A stretch of DNA of 10,507 nt from Acidobacteriaceae bacterium (GTDB lineage: Bacteria; Acidobacteriota; Terriglobia; Terriglobales; Acidobacteriaceae). The position numbers and the translations under genes were made by a program. Below the pieces are notes generated by a model that worked only from the letters and a program-made list of their open reading frames with translations, searched no databases and was not told where the DNA came from. The stretch spans positions 1 to 10,507 of the forward strand of contig JAOAPG010000442.1 in NCBI GenBank assembly GCA_025462785.1, read 5' to 3'. This document shows, in pieces, positions 1 through 6,227 of this stretch (positions are counted from its first letter, which is position 1; every line of letters begins with the position of its first letter).

Positions 1-24
1 CACAAGATGTGGTCCTGTCCGGTC
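1..24 (+). promoter_or_regulatory. Putative ECF41-type promoter of the sigma gene (5' edge cut off)
   Basis: CACA at 1-4 is followed by exactly 16 bases and then GGTC at 21-24, continuing CTTAT. The same spacing and -10 core occur downstream of complete TGTCACA boxes at three other places in this window, so I infer that the missing upstream bases are TGT. ECF41 sigma factors are known, from memory, to recognise TGTCACA at -35 and CGTC at -10 and often to control their own gene. The sigma ATG is at 116, which would give a 5' leader of roughly 85 bases. The missing half of the -35 box limits confidence. Confidence 0.55.
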
Positions 25-115
25 TTATCTTCGAACGACTCTCCCTAGGCTGCTTCGTCATGGTTGATCAATCGGGCTGAGCCTAGTTAGACGACGTGTA
101 TTGGAGTGAAGAGCT

Positions 116-1054
116 ATGAGGAACCATGACGCGCTCGGTAGCCGTAAGAAGGACGAAGGTGCGGACGTTACAACGGTACTGGCCACATTTGACCAGTATC
201 GAAGTCTCTTGTTCTCGATTGCTTATCGTATGCTCGGCAGCGTCGCCGATGCCGAGGACATGCTTCAGGAGACCTTTATCCGTTGGCAGGAAGCTGGCAA
301 TGACGATATTCGATCGCCGCGCGCATTCCTGGTCACAATTATCAGCCGTCTGTGCATTAATCAATTGCAATCTGCACGATCGCAGCGTGAACAATATGTC
401 GGGCAATGGCTGCCTGACCCTTTGGTGACCGAACCGGGTAGCGATCCCTTGGATCTTCTACGCATTGATGAATCGGTGTCGATGGCGTTCCTGGTGATGC
501 TGGAGCGCCTCACTGCAGTCGAGCGTGCAGTGTTCCTTCTTAGGGAAGTGTTCGACTACGAATACGCTGAGATCGCCAATATCATTGGCCAGAGTGAAGC
601 GAACTGCAGGCAGATTCTTCATCGGGCTCGCCAGCATGTGGGCACAGCCCGACCCCGCTTCAGCGCACCCGAACCGAAGCACAACGAACTGCTCGAACAT
701 TTTCTCGAGGCCACGGCCAGCGGTGATATGCAAGGACTGGTTAAGCTTTTGGCGGACGATGTCGTGCTGCAATCGGATGGGGGCGGAAAAGGCCTGGCAG
801 TGCCCAACGTTGTTAGTGGCGCCGATAAGGTCGGGCGCGGAATCCTTGGCGCCCTCGACAAACTTGTTCCTAAGAATCTGGTCCGACGGATGGTGCAGAT
901 CAATGGAGAACCAGGAATTATCAACTACTTGGACGGGCGACCATACGCGGTCATTACTCTGGATGTGAGCGAAGGACGTATTCGGACCATCTACATCATC
1001 ACCAATCCCGAAAAACTTTCTCACCTGCCAGACTTGCCTCTGGCGCCGAATTAA
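116..1054 (+). CDS. ECF41-family RNA polymerase sigma factor with fused SnoaL-like regulatory domain
   Basis: This encodes a 312-residue alternative sigma factor that directs RNA polymerase to its own promoter class. Region sigma-2 is at about residues 25-90 (FSIAYRMLGS, then AEDMLQETF). Region sigma-4 is at about 125-178 (LERLTAVERAVFLLREVF, then the recognition helix near 160-175). A SnoaL-like domain follows at about 190-305. Three ECF41 signatures are visible: WLPDP in the linker (98-102), DGGGK (221-225) and NPEKL near the C-terminus (297-301). In this family the fused C-terminal domain replaces an anti-sigma factor and modulates activity. The ATG at 116 has GGAG at 103-106 as ribosome binding site; the start gives about 20 residues before sigma-2. 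A dehalogenase-like gene follows after 78 bases. ECF41 genes usually neighbour carboxymuconolactone decarboxylases, oxidoreductases or epimerases (COE); the broken SDR gene at 3518 fits that pattern. Confidence 0.93.
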   Translation: MRNHDALGSRKKDEGADVTTVLATFDQYRSLLFSIAYRMLGSVADAEDMLQETFIRWQEAGNDDIRSPRAFLVTIISRLCINQLQSARSQREQYVGQWLPDPLVTEPGSDPLDLLRIDESVSMAFLVMLERLTAVERAVFLLREVFDYEYAEIANIIGQSEANCRQILHRARQHVGTARPRFSAPEPKHNELLEHFLEATASGDMQGLVKLLADDVVLQSDGGGKGLAVPNVVSGADKVGRGILGALDKLVPKNLVRRMVQINGEPGIINYLDGRPYAVITLDVSEGRIRTIYIITNPEKLSHLPDLPLAPN

Positions 1055-1132
1055 GTCACTCGGCGGCAGAAGCAAGCATGGACTGCCGCACTCAGCACTA
1101 AAGACCTGATTTATTGCACTGAGGATTTGCCA

Positions 1133-2074
1133 ATGGCCCTACGCTCACAACTCTCGTGGCTCGATCGTATCGAATATCCCTTTCGCTCCAATTTTCTCGC
1201 GACGCCTGATGGCAATATGCATTATGTGGATGAAGGATCAGGTGAGGTCATTTTGTTCCTTCACGGAAACCCGACCTGGTCATTCATGTATCGAAACTTG
1301 ATCAAACGCTTGAGTAAGGAATTTCGCTGTGTCGCGCCCGACTACATCGGCTTCGGTCTTTCGGATAAGCCTTTCAGTGTTTCGTATCTTCCGCAATTTC
1401 ATGCCAAGAATGTGGAAACGTTCATAGAGAAACTTGCCTTGAGGAAGATCACCTTGGTGATTCATGATTGGGGCGGAGCAATCGGAATGTCCTATGCGCT
1501 TAATCATCCTGAAAATGTAGAACGATTGATCGTGTTCAATACCTCATTTTGGCCGGTGAAGGGCATAATGTCGGTTGAAATCTTTAGCAGTCTGTTCGGC
1601 GGGCCACTTGGCCGCCTTCTGTGCCGCTACTTCAACGCCTTTCCTCGTTTCGTCATACCCTATGCGTTCGGCGATAAGTCAAAACTCACGAAATCAGTTC
1701 ACCGTCATTACATTGAACCCTTTCCTACAACGGAGTCGCGCAAGGGAACCTGGGTCTTTCCAAAGGCAGTTGTCGGCGAGGGCGAATGGCTTGCGACGCT
1801 GTGGGAAAAACGGCGGCGTCTTGTTGACAAACCCGTTCAATTTTTATGGGGCCTCAAGGATCCGGCATTCAGCACACGAGAACTAAATCGCTGGAAAAGC
1901 GCTTTTCCCAATCACAGAACGATGGTATTCCCGGACGTGGGACATTTCGTACCAGAGGAGTTGGGACCAGCGGCCGTCGACCCGATCGAGGCGTTCCTGA
2001 AGGCCAATCCTTCACCTGTAGCTAGGAATGCAGAGTCGTCCTATATTGGTCACGATAAATGGAATACTGGGTAA
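1133..2074 (+). CDS. Haloalkane dehalogenase-like alpha/beta hydrolase
   Basis: This is a 313-residue alpha/beta-hydrolase of normal length for haloalkane dehalogenases, which hydrolyse carbon-halogen bonds to an alcohol plus halide. Numbering from the ATG at 1133, HGNPTW places the oxyanion/halide-binding Asn at 46. VIHDWGGAIG gives nucleophile Asp112 and halide-binding Trp113. GLKDPAF gives the acid Asp243, and PDVGHFVPEE the catalytic His271. Asp after the late strand, together with Asn plus Trp, resembles subfamilies I/III more than II (family knowledge). A helical cap lies at about residues 140-215. A TTG at 1127 is in frame, but GAGG at 1121-1124 is spaced correctly only for the ATG at 1133. 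It probably shares a transcript with the sigma gene upstream and the small ORF 3 bases downstream. Fluoroacetate dehalogenases and epoxide hydrolases have similar folds, so the substrate is unproven. Confidence 0.85.
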   Translation: MALRSQLSWLDRIEYPFRSNFLATPDGNMHYVDEGSGEVILFLHGNPTWSFMYRNLIKRLSKEFRCVAPDYIGFGLSDKPFSVSYLPQFHAKNVETFIEKLALRKITLVIHDWGGAIGMSYALNHPENVERLIVFNTSFWPVKGIMSVEIFSSLFGGPLGRLLCRYFNAFPRFVIPYAFGDKSKLTKSVHRHYIEPFPTTESRKGTWVFPKAVVGEGEWLATLWEKRRRLVDKPVQFLWGLKDPAFSTRELNRWKSAFPNHRTMVFPDVGHFVPEELGPAAVDPIEAFLKANPSPVARNAESSYIGHDKWNTG

Positions 2075-2077
2075 CTC

Positions 2078-2389
2078 TTGAACCTACCGCTGCAATACTT
2101 CCGAATCGGAGACGATAATGCCCCAAAACGCATTCTTCTAATTGGTCTGGATCCCATTTTAGTGAACTTTCAGCCCGAGCGCGGGCGAAATGCGGAGCAG
2201 GTAATGGGGGAAGGAGCGCAGGCAGCTTTCGATTGCATCATGATCGGTGCGGGCCTTCGAGGATTGGTAGAAAACATCATCCTATTTGAAAGAGCAATGA
2301 ATGTGATCCACCAAGATGCACCTTTAGCGAAGCTGTGCTTCAACACTCAGCCCAGCGACACCGTGGGAGCTGTCCTACGCTGGGTTTAA
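2078..2389 (+). CDS. Small conserved protein of unknown function, apparently internally shortened
   Basis: A 103-residue reading frame starts with TTG three bases after the hydrolase stop, so translation is probably coupled. It keeps the N-terminal block (FRIGDDNAPKRILLIGLDP, about 9-27) and the C-terminal blocks (FDCIMIGAGLRG, about 52-63, and HQDAPLAKLCFNTQPSDT near 78-95) of a family I recall as uncharacterised bacterial proteins of about 120-130 residues, in which a Cys/Asn pair in the CFN motif is conserved. Between these blocks I recall a further strand and loop of about 20-25 residues that is absent here, which suggests an in-frame deletion. The fold suggests a single alpha/beta sheet domain, perhaps response-regulator-like, but no function can be assigned. 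There is no good Shine-Dalgarno sequence. It could be a decaying gene. Confidence 0.6.
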   Translation: MNLPLQYFRIGDDNAPKRILLIGLDPILVNFQPERGRNAEQVMGEGAQAAFDCIMIGAGLRGLVENIILFERAMNVIHQDAPLAKLCFNTQPSDTVGAVLRWV

Positions 2390-2501
2390 CAAGAACAACA
2401 GACAACTTTCTGGTGTGCTGCAATGATCGATGACTCGATTATGGAGTTCAACAGGTCCAGGAAGAAGTCAGCGAAATTGCCGAAAGGACCGGTATTGATC
2501 C

Positions 2502-2528
2502 TGTCACAAATTGCGCGCCTGATCGGTC
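2502..2528 (+). promoter_or_regulatory. Putative ECF41 promoter of the selenoprotein gene
   Basis: A complete TGTCACA (2502-2508) is followed by 16 bases and GGTC (2525-2528). The spacer is very similar to that of the site at 3468 (both begin AA and contain TTGCGCG or ATGCGCG, then CTGA) and ends like the site at position 1 (GGTCTT). The -10 element lies only 9 bases before the ATG at 2538, so the transcript would begin at or within a few bases of the start codon. No Shine-Dalgarno sequence is present. Assignment to ECF41 rests on recalled consensus TGTCACA/CGTC plus the sigma gene 1.4 kb upstream. Confidence 0.72.
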
Positions 2529-2537
2529 TTCTCCCGT

Positions 2538-3464
2538 ATGAGACAGCAGAAGAAGATCGAGAGTAGTGCGCGCACTGGTTGGCTGAAACATCTTCTCCCA
2601 GAAAGAGCATTCAACAGCGCCCTATTTTTTGGCGTCATCCCCGTGGGTACGGAATTCGGGCACTGGGTCAGCAAGTTAGTCGCGTTGCCGCAACTCAAAA
2701 AACTTGCGGTGGGAAAAGTCCCGTGGACGCCACTACGCAACCCCCTCTCCGAAAGCACCGTGGTTCTGATCTCGACCGGTGGCGTTCATCTGCGAAGCGA
2801 TCACCCATTCAATCTCAATGGCGATCCAACCTTTCGCGTCATCCCCAAAGGCGCACAGTCGGCCAATCTCGCCATTTCTCACCAGGCCTACGACCGGACC
2901 GATGCGCTTAAGGACATCAACCTTGTGTTTCCGATCGAGCGCCTGCGCGAGCTTGAGGCCGAGCACGTCATCGGGCGTTTAGCCGAAGAGCACTACGGTT
3001 TCGGCTTGATGCCAAGTGCCAAAGGTCTCATACCTGCGATCAAGGAAGTCGCGCGGCGCATTAGTGAGTCGGGTGTTGATCTGGCTCTTCTGGTGCCTGC
3101 TTGACCCCTGTGCACGCGGTCCGTGGGGCTGCTCGCCAGAGGAATCGAAGCCAGAGGCGTGACGACGGTAGCTTTGGGTCTCGTGAAAGAGGTCGCCGTT
3201 GCGGCTCACGCACCGCGGTTTTTATATCTGCACTGGCCGTTCGGCCACGCCCTCGGTGAAGTGGGCAATGTCGCCCAGCAGAGAGCGGTGCTCCATGACA
3301 TGCTTTCGATGGCAATCAGTGCATCAGGTCCGGGATTAGTCGTCGAACTTCCATATCGCTGGAGACGCGAGACGTACCTGCCCGTAGCTGACTGGAACAA
3401 ACCAAGTGACGCCCTCGCTTCAGCCTTGTCGTTGCAAGGCGATCTAGAAGTCCAAGGCAGATAG
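2538..3464 (+). CDS. Glycine/betaine/sarcosine/D-proline reductase selenoprotein B-family protein, read through an in-frame UGA as selenocysteine
   Basis: Read as one frame, this encodes 308 residues with TGA at codon 189 (3102-3104) and a real stop TAG at 3462-3464. The N-terminal part (about 60-188) carries the family blocks VPWTPLRNPLSE, STGGVHLRSDHPF, FRVIP, ISHQAYD, DINLVFPIERLREL and LALLVPA. The same frame continues without a gap after the TGA as PLCTRSVGLLARGIEARG, WPFGHALGEVGN and ELPYRWRRE. In cysteine homologues the junction is LVPACPxC, so the TGA sits exactly on the first redox residue, giving U189-P-L-C192. In clostridial GrdB/PrdB this selenocysteine attacks the substrate C-N bond with help from thiols; the role of these stand-alone homologues in aerobes is not known to me. 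The ATG at 2538 has no ribosome binding site but lies beside an ECF41 promoter. The alternative is a nonsense mutation, but the rest of the gene is undamaged, unlike its neighbour. Confidence 0.8.
3102..3128 (+). promoter_or_regulatory. Selenocysteine UGA codon with candidate bacterial SECIS hairpin
   Basis: The in-frame TGA (3102-3104) is followed at once by a foldable stretch. CACG (3113-3116) pairs with CGTG (3122-3125), closing the five-base loop CGGTC (3117-3121), and CCC (3105-3107) can pair with GGG (3126-3128) with the intervening bases bulged on the 5' side. The loop contains GGUC, the same bases found in the apical loop of the E. coli fdhF SECIS that SelB contacts, as I recall it. 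The loop starts 13 bases after the UGA, at the near edge of the usual distance. The stem is short, so this remains a candidate. Confidence 0.5.
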
Positions 3465-3467
3465 CCG

Positions 3468-3494
3468 TGTCACAAAATGCGCGTCTGACCTGTC
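3468..3494 (+). promoter_or_regulatory. Putative ECF41 promoter in front of the broken SDR gene
   Basis: TGTCACA (3468-3474), 16 bases, then TGTC (3491-3494) followed by TTCT. It begins 3 bases after the selenoprotein stop. A good ribosome binding site (GAGGA, 3506-3510) and ATG at 3518 follow, so this promoter would give a short normal leader. It is nearly a copy of the site at 2502. ECF41 factors typically drive oxidoreductase or epimerase genes, which is what the pseudogene once was. The promoter is intact although the gene is not. Confidence 0.7.
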
Positions 3495-3517
3495 TTCTAT
3501 ACAGTGAGGAACGCACG

Positions 3518-4096
3518 ATGAAACTGGTTGTACTGGGTGCGACAGGTGGCACCGGACTGGAAATCGTTCGGCAGGCGATTGAACGAGGTCATTCCGTCAC
3601 CGCATTCGCTCGTGCGCCGGAATGACTCAAGTCGTTTCGCGACCAAATCACCGTCAGGTCAAGGAGATCTGCTGGATATGCCGAACTTGAAAAGGCTATT
3701 CAAGGCCACGATGCCGTTGTCTCAGGATTTGGTCCGCGAGTGCCTATATCAAAAACTGACGCGAACCTTCTACAGCAGTTCGCGGTTGCGCTAACGATAG
3801 CCATGCTGCATCCGAAGCCAGTCGGGTTGTAAGCGAGTCAGTGGCTTTCTTATTCAGGGATTCCCTCGTGCCGCCAACATACCTCTTTGACCGCTTGTTT
3901 TTCCTGGCATCGTTGCCGATTTATCTGCGATGGAGCGGGTCTTTCGACAAAGCGGAGTCGACTGGACCTTCGTGCGCCCACCGCAACTTACGGACGAGCC
4001 TTACACGGGCAAGTATCGCGTGCGGGAGGGCCACTTGCCTCCGTTCAGTTTCAAAATCGTTCCTCGATCAACAAGATCGTAGGCATATCCACCTAA
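3518..4096 (+). pseudogene. NmrA-like NAD(P)-binding SDR/epimerase, degraded
   Basis: The intact start reads MKLVVLGATGGTGLEIVRQA, a Rossmann glycine motif (GATGGTG) of atypical short-chain dehydrogenases of the NAD(P)H-binding/NmrA type. Codon 36 is TGA (3623-3625), probably from CGA for Arg. Recognisable pieces then scatter over all three frames: GQGDLLD near 3660-3680, AIQGHDAVVSGFGP near 3700-3740 back in the first frame with a TAA at 3830-3832, SRVVSESVAFLFRDS from about 3815, MERVFRQSGVDWTFVRPPQL from about 3930, and a terminal KIVGIST ending at 4096 after an apparent loss of about 15 codons. That is one nonsense codon, at least five frame changes and one deletion, so the gene is dead. 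It would have been an ECF41 target of the COE type. The first 35 codons could still be translated into a peptide. Confidence 0.9.
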
Positions 4097-4111
4097 TTGG
4101 GAAGGCAAAAT

Positions 4112-4675
4112 ATGACACTCGATTCACTCGTTCTTATAATCCACGTCACGGCGGTGTTCGTGTTGTCCGCCGCGCTGAGTATTGAAGTTTTGTCCCTGGT
4201 TCATCTGAGAGGCGCCTGCACGTTAGCGGAGGCCCACCCTTGGATTGACCCGGTTCGAAGACTGCCCGTGTTTGCCGTCGGGTCACTCTTGGTTATTTTG
4301 TTTACCGGGGTTTACCTGGTCATTCAAGAATCAGCTTCCGGGAAAGCGTGGCCAAAGGTAGCGGCTTCAACTCTTCTCCTCATGGCACCGCTCGGCGCCA
4401 TGACCTCCAGGCGTATGCGCGCGATCCGCCAGACTTACGCCGCCAAGAACACGATCAACTCAGAACTTCTCGGCCGACTGCGCGACCCGTTTCTGAAAAT
4501 TTCGTTGAGCATCCGAATCGCTGCCTTTTTTGGGATTTTTCTGCTCGTGAGTGCCAAACCCGGGCTGTGGGAGTCGGTCGCTCTTGTGGGGACCTCCTTG
4601 GTTCTCGGTCTCCTCTCATCGCTTCGGGGCTGGCGTCGACGTACAGCGTTGTCGAGAGCCGAGTTTGCGGACTAG
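4112..4675 (+). CDS. Small multi-pass membrane protein of unknown function
   Basis: This encodes a 187-residue hydrophobic protein with about four to five membrane segments, roughly at residues 4-27, 48-70, 80-97, 130-148 and 152-170. A charged stretch with paired arginines (SRRMRAIRQTYAAKNTINSE, about 98-117) probably forms a cytoplasmic loop. The ATG at 4112 is preferred over an in-frame TTG at 4097 because GGGAAGG (4099-4105) sits 6 bases before it. The start lies 15 bases after the SDR pseudogene, so it may once have been cotranscribed from the ECF41 promoter at 3468. The organisation is reminiscent of DUF2269-like small integral membrane proteins, but I cannot place it in a family with confidence. 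The frame is intact, unlike both neighbours. Confidence 0.75.
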   Translation: MTLDSLVLIIHVTAVFVLSAALSIEVLSLVHLRGACTLAEAHPWIDPVRRLPVFAVGSLLVILFTGVYLVIQESASGKAWPKVAASTLLLMAPLGAMTSRRMRAIRQTYAAKNTINSELLGRLRDPFLKISLSIRIAAFFGIFLLVSAKPGLWESVALVGTSLVLGLLSSLRGWRRRTALSRAEFAD

Positions 4676-4707
4676 GCGCCTAACAAAATCCTGCAACCCG
4701 GTTTTAT

Positions 4708-4718
4708 ATGATTATCAT
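4708..4718. promoter_or_regulatory. Short inverted repeat ATGAT-T-ATCAT upstream of the TetR remnant
   Basis: A perfect 5-bp inverted repeat with a one-base centre lies 16 bases before the ATG at 4735, inside an AT-rich patch (TTTTATATGATTATCATCATG). TetR regulators commonly bind such dyads over their own promoters, so it could be a relic operator. The arms are short and could arise by chance in AT-rich DNA. Confidence 0.25.
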
Positions 4719-4734
4719 CATGTATGTTCTCGCG

Positions 4735-4965
4735 ATGCGGTACTCAGCAAAACACAAAGCGAATACTCATTCTCGGCTGCTGAAGAAGGCCACAGAACAG
4801 TCTCGCGAGCGAGGCGTGCAGGCCACCGGAATAGCAAAGCTAATGAACCGGGCAGGAATGACGCATGGCGGTTTCGAAACGCCGCAGCTTCCCGCCGGTC
4901 TCGGGTACGAGGTGTCAGGGATGATTGAGAAGCTGGGGCCGCGCCGTGCAAGGTTTCAAAATTAG
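4735..4965 (+). pseudogene. Chimeric remnant: TetR/AcrR helix-turn-helix joined in frame to a zinc-type alcohol dehydrogenase/quinone oxidoreductase fragment
   Basis: Residues 1-47 from the ATG at 4735 match the N-terminus of TetR-family repressors: MRYSAKHKANTHSRLLKKA, then a helix-turn-helix ending in NRAGMTHGGF. A normal TetR continues with Y-x-H-F and a ligand-binding domain of about 130 residues. Here the frame switches at about 4876 to ETPQLPAGLGYEVSGMIEKL, which is a GroES-like medium-chain dehydrogenase segment (compare PAGLGYEVSGVVEAVG). The frame ends 76 codons after the start. An adjacent regulator and target oxidoreductase gene appear to have been fused by a deletion that removed the rest of both. 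An upstream in-frame ATG at 4708 exists but precedes the family start. A DNA-binding stub without a ligand domain is conceivable, but decay is the simpler reading. Confidence 0.75.
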
Positions 4966-4981
4966 ACAAGGTTTCAACCTT
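4949..4981 (+). repeat. 11-bp direct repeat with palindrome at the end of the chimeric remnant
   Basis: CAAGGTTTCAA occurs at 4949-4959 and again at 4967-4977. The second copy extends into a 6-bp inverted repeat, AAGGTT-TC-AACCTT (4968-4981). The pair spans the stop of the TetR/dehydrogenase remnant and may be a slippage or deletion scar. Confidence 0.5.
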
Positions 4982-5020
4982 TGAACATTGATTGTTTACG
5001 AATCGCCGGGCAAGCGCGAA

Positions 5021-5541
5021 CTACTCATTCCTGGACACAAGCGCGTTTTCTCGGTACCGAGTGAAAAGGAGAGCATAATCGATCGGCGGAATCAGCATCT
5101 TGGTGTGATTTCCTGCCCTGACTAGATCGGATGCCCAAACCGGCTGTGAGCGTTTTTTCGGAGCCGCCCTTGTCTTCTGGACAGCCCCGCTACTTAGAGA
5201 TCTAGATTCGGCAGGCACGACGGTTAGCTGCTGATCTGCGGGATTTTTTTTTATCTGAATTGGCAGGCTGCCAACATGACATCGCAGTTCATCGAGAAGT
5301 TCTGAACTCGTGCCAATTGCGAGCACCGGAGAAAAGCCCAAATGCGCTAAGGCAATCGTCTGAAAACCGGGTCCGCTCCCAAGGTCAACTGCAAGCGCCC
5401 CGCTGATTGTTTCGTTAGATCTTCCAGTGTTTGGGAAAGAAGCGACTCTTGCTCCTTCACTTTTTCGTTGAAGGACGTGCCGAACATCCATGTGTAGTGC
5501 TTGGACAGGAACTGCTCGTAGTGCTCAGTAACGATGGGCAT
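5021..5541 (-). pseudogene. SAM-dependent methyltransferase, frameshifted and truncated
   Basis: Reading on the - strand from the ATG at 5541, the protein begins MPIVTEHYEQFLSKHYTWMF and runs through a helix-rich lead (KVKEQESLLSQTL). The frame then changes by one base near 5393-5402: the upstream frame ends in LTKQSAG and the downstream frame resumes with GALAVDLGSGPGF, the SAM-binding motif I, followed by ALAHLGFSPVLAIGTS and LLDEL. Similarity to the family as I remember it stops at about 5255 (SLPIQ); the remaining frame to 5021 does not look like the expected catalytic C-terminus of a protein about 250 residues long. The gene therefore has a frameshift and has lost or scrambled its second half. 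The - strand start has AAGG a few bases upstream of the ATG. Its substrate cannot be told. Confidence 0.8.
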
Positions 5542-5730
5542 AACCTTATTGTAGCTAACACTAATTCTCAAAGGAGGGACGTCCGCCTATCAAATACCCT
5601 TCCCTCAAATCTCTTAATTTCAATCCCTGCAAAGAGAATTCGAGAGCAAGATTCAGATATTTCTCAAGCATGAGCCCTTGCTATCTTTTGAATAGATCAG
5701 CGAACAACAACTAGATTGCAAGGGAGAATC

Positions 5731-6171
5731 ATGAAAACTATCGTCGCGACATTTGCATTGTTCATCACTCTGATGGCAGCGCATGCGCAAACTAAAACAG
5801 CCTTAGCGTGGGATGCAAAGAGCATCAAATGGCAGGAAGTTTATCCTGACGGCACCAAGTATTCTCTGCTGGAGGGAAATCGAGACATACCCGGCCAGGC
5901 ATTCACCTACGCATTTTTCATTCCTGCGGGCTACTGGGAGCACCATTGGCACAGTCAGGATGCTCGTGTGGCTGTTATCAAAGGAGCGTTGCGCGTCAGC
6001 TTCGGAGAGACGCTCGATAAGAAAAATGCGAAATCATACCCGGTTGGCGCGTTTCTGCTCGTGCCCGCAAACGCTAAACACAGCATGGGCGCGGACGTCG
6101 ATACCATCATTATCGGAACAGCAGTGGGTCCATGGTCTACCAAGCACAACGACGAGCATCACCACCACTGA
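5731..6171 (+). CDS. Exported single-domain cupin protein with natural histidine-rich C-terminus
   Basis: A 146-residue protein begins with a clear signal peptide (basic MK, hydrophobic core IVATFALFITLMAA, likely cleavage after AHA near 19), so it should act in the periplasm. Cupin motif 1 is GYWEHHWHSQDARVAVIKG (about 67-85), with His71, His72 and His74 as candidate metal ligands. The usual glutamate a few residues later is not obvious. Motif 2 is PVGAFLLVPANAKHSMG (about 104-120) with His117. The protein ends KHNDEHHHH. It resembles the family of small secreted cupins with an HWHS motif that I know from Proteobacteria and Acidobacteriota, whose function is unproven. The ATG at 5731 has AAGGGAG at 5720-5726; the TTG at 5716 would overlap that site and is rejected. 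A hairpin follows 27 bases after the stop. Codon use and the frame are intact. Confidence 0.85.
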   Translation: MKTIVATFALFITLMAAHAQTKTALAWDAKSIKWQEVYPDGTKYSLLEGNRDIPGQAFTYAFFIPAGYWEHHWHSQDARVAVIKGALRVSFGETLDKKNAKSYPVGAFLLVPANAKHSMGADVDTIIIGTAVGPWSTKHNDEHHHH

Positions 6172-6198
6172 GACCTTCCCGCGCGGCGAATGAAACGT

Positions 6199-6227
6199 AC
6201 CGCCGGAAATCACTAACTTCCGGCGGT
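6199..6227 (+). terminator. Strong hairpin downstream of the cupin gene
   Basis: ACCGCCGGAA (6199-6208) pairs perfectly with TTCCGGCGGT (6218-6227) across a nine-base loop, giving a GC-rich 10-bp stem 27 bases after the cupin stop. The U-tract is short (TTT, then CG), so it is a plausible but not classical intrinsic terminator; it may instead block 3' exonuclease. Confidence 0.7.

Noticed and set aside
525..968. Alternative + and - strand frames inside the sigma factor gene
   Set aside because: They overlap a gene with strong family motifs throughout and show no domains of their own.
3123..3464. Separate small gene starting with GTG at 3123
   Set aside because: It is in the same frame as 2538-3104 and continues the same protein family across the TGA; the GTG has no ribosome binding site.
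4673..4690. GCGCCTAAC near the stop of the membrane protein, resembling an integron attC core
   Set aside because: The paired GTTRRRY end and the folded attC structure are missing, and no integrase is nearby.
5021..5254. C-terminal part of the - strand frame after the methyltransferase motif I region as a real domain
   Set aside because: The sequence after SLPIQ does not resemble the methyltransferase family and shows no other domain; it is probably out-of-frame or replaced sequence.
5571..5579. Strong Shine-Dalgarno-like AAAGGAGGG on the + strand
   Set aside because: No start codon or reading frame follows at a usable distance, so it is not a gene start.
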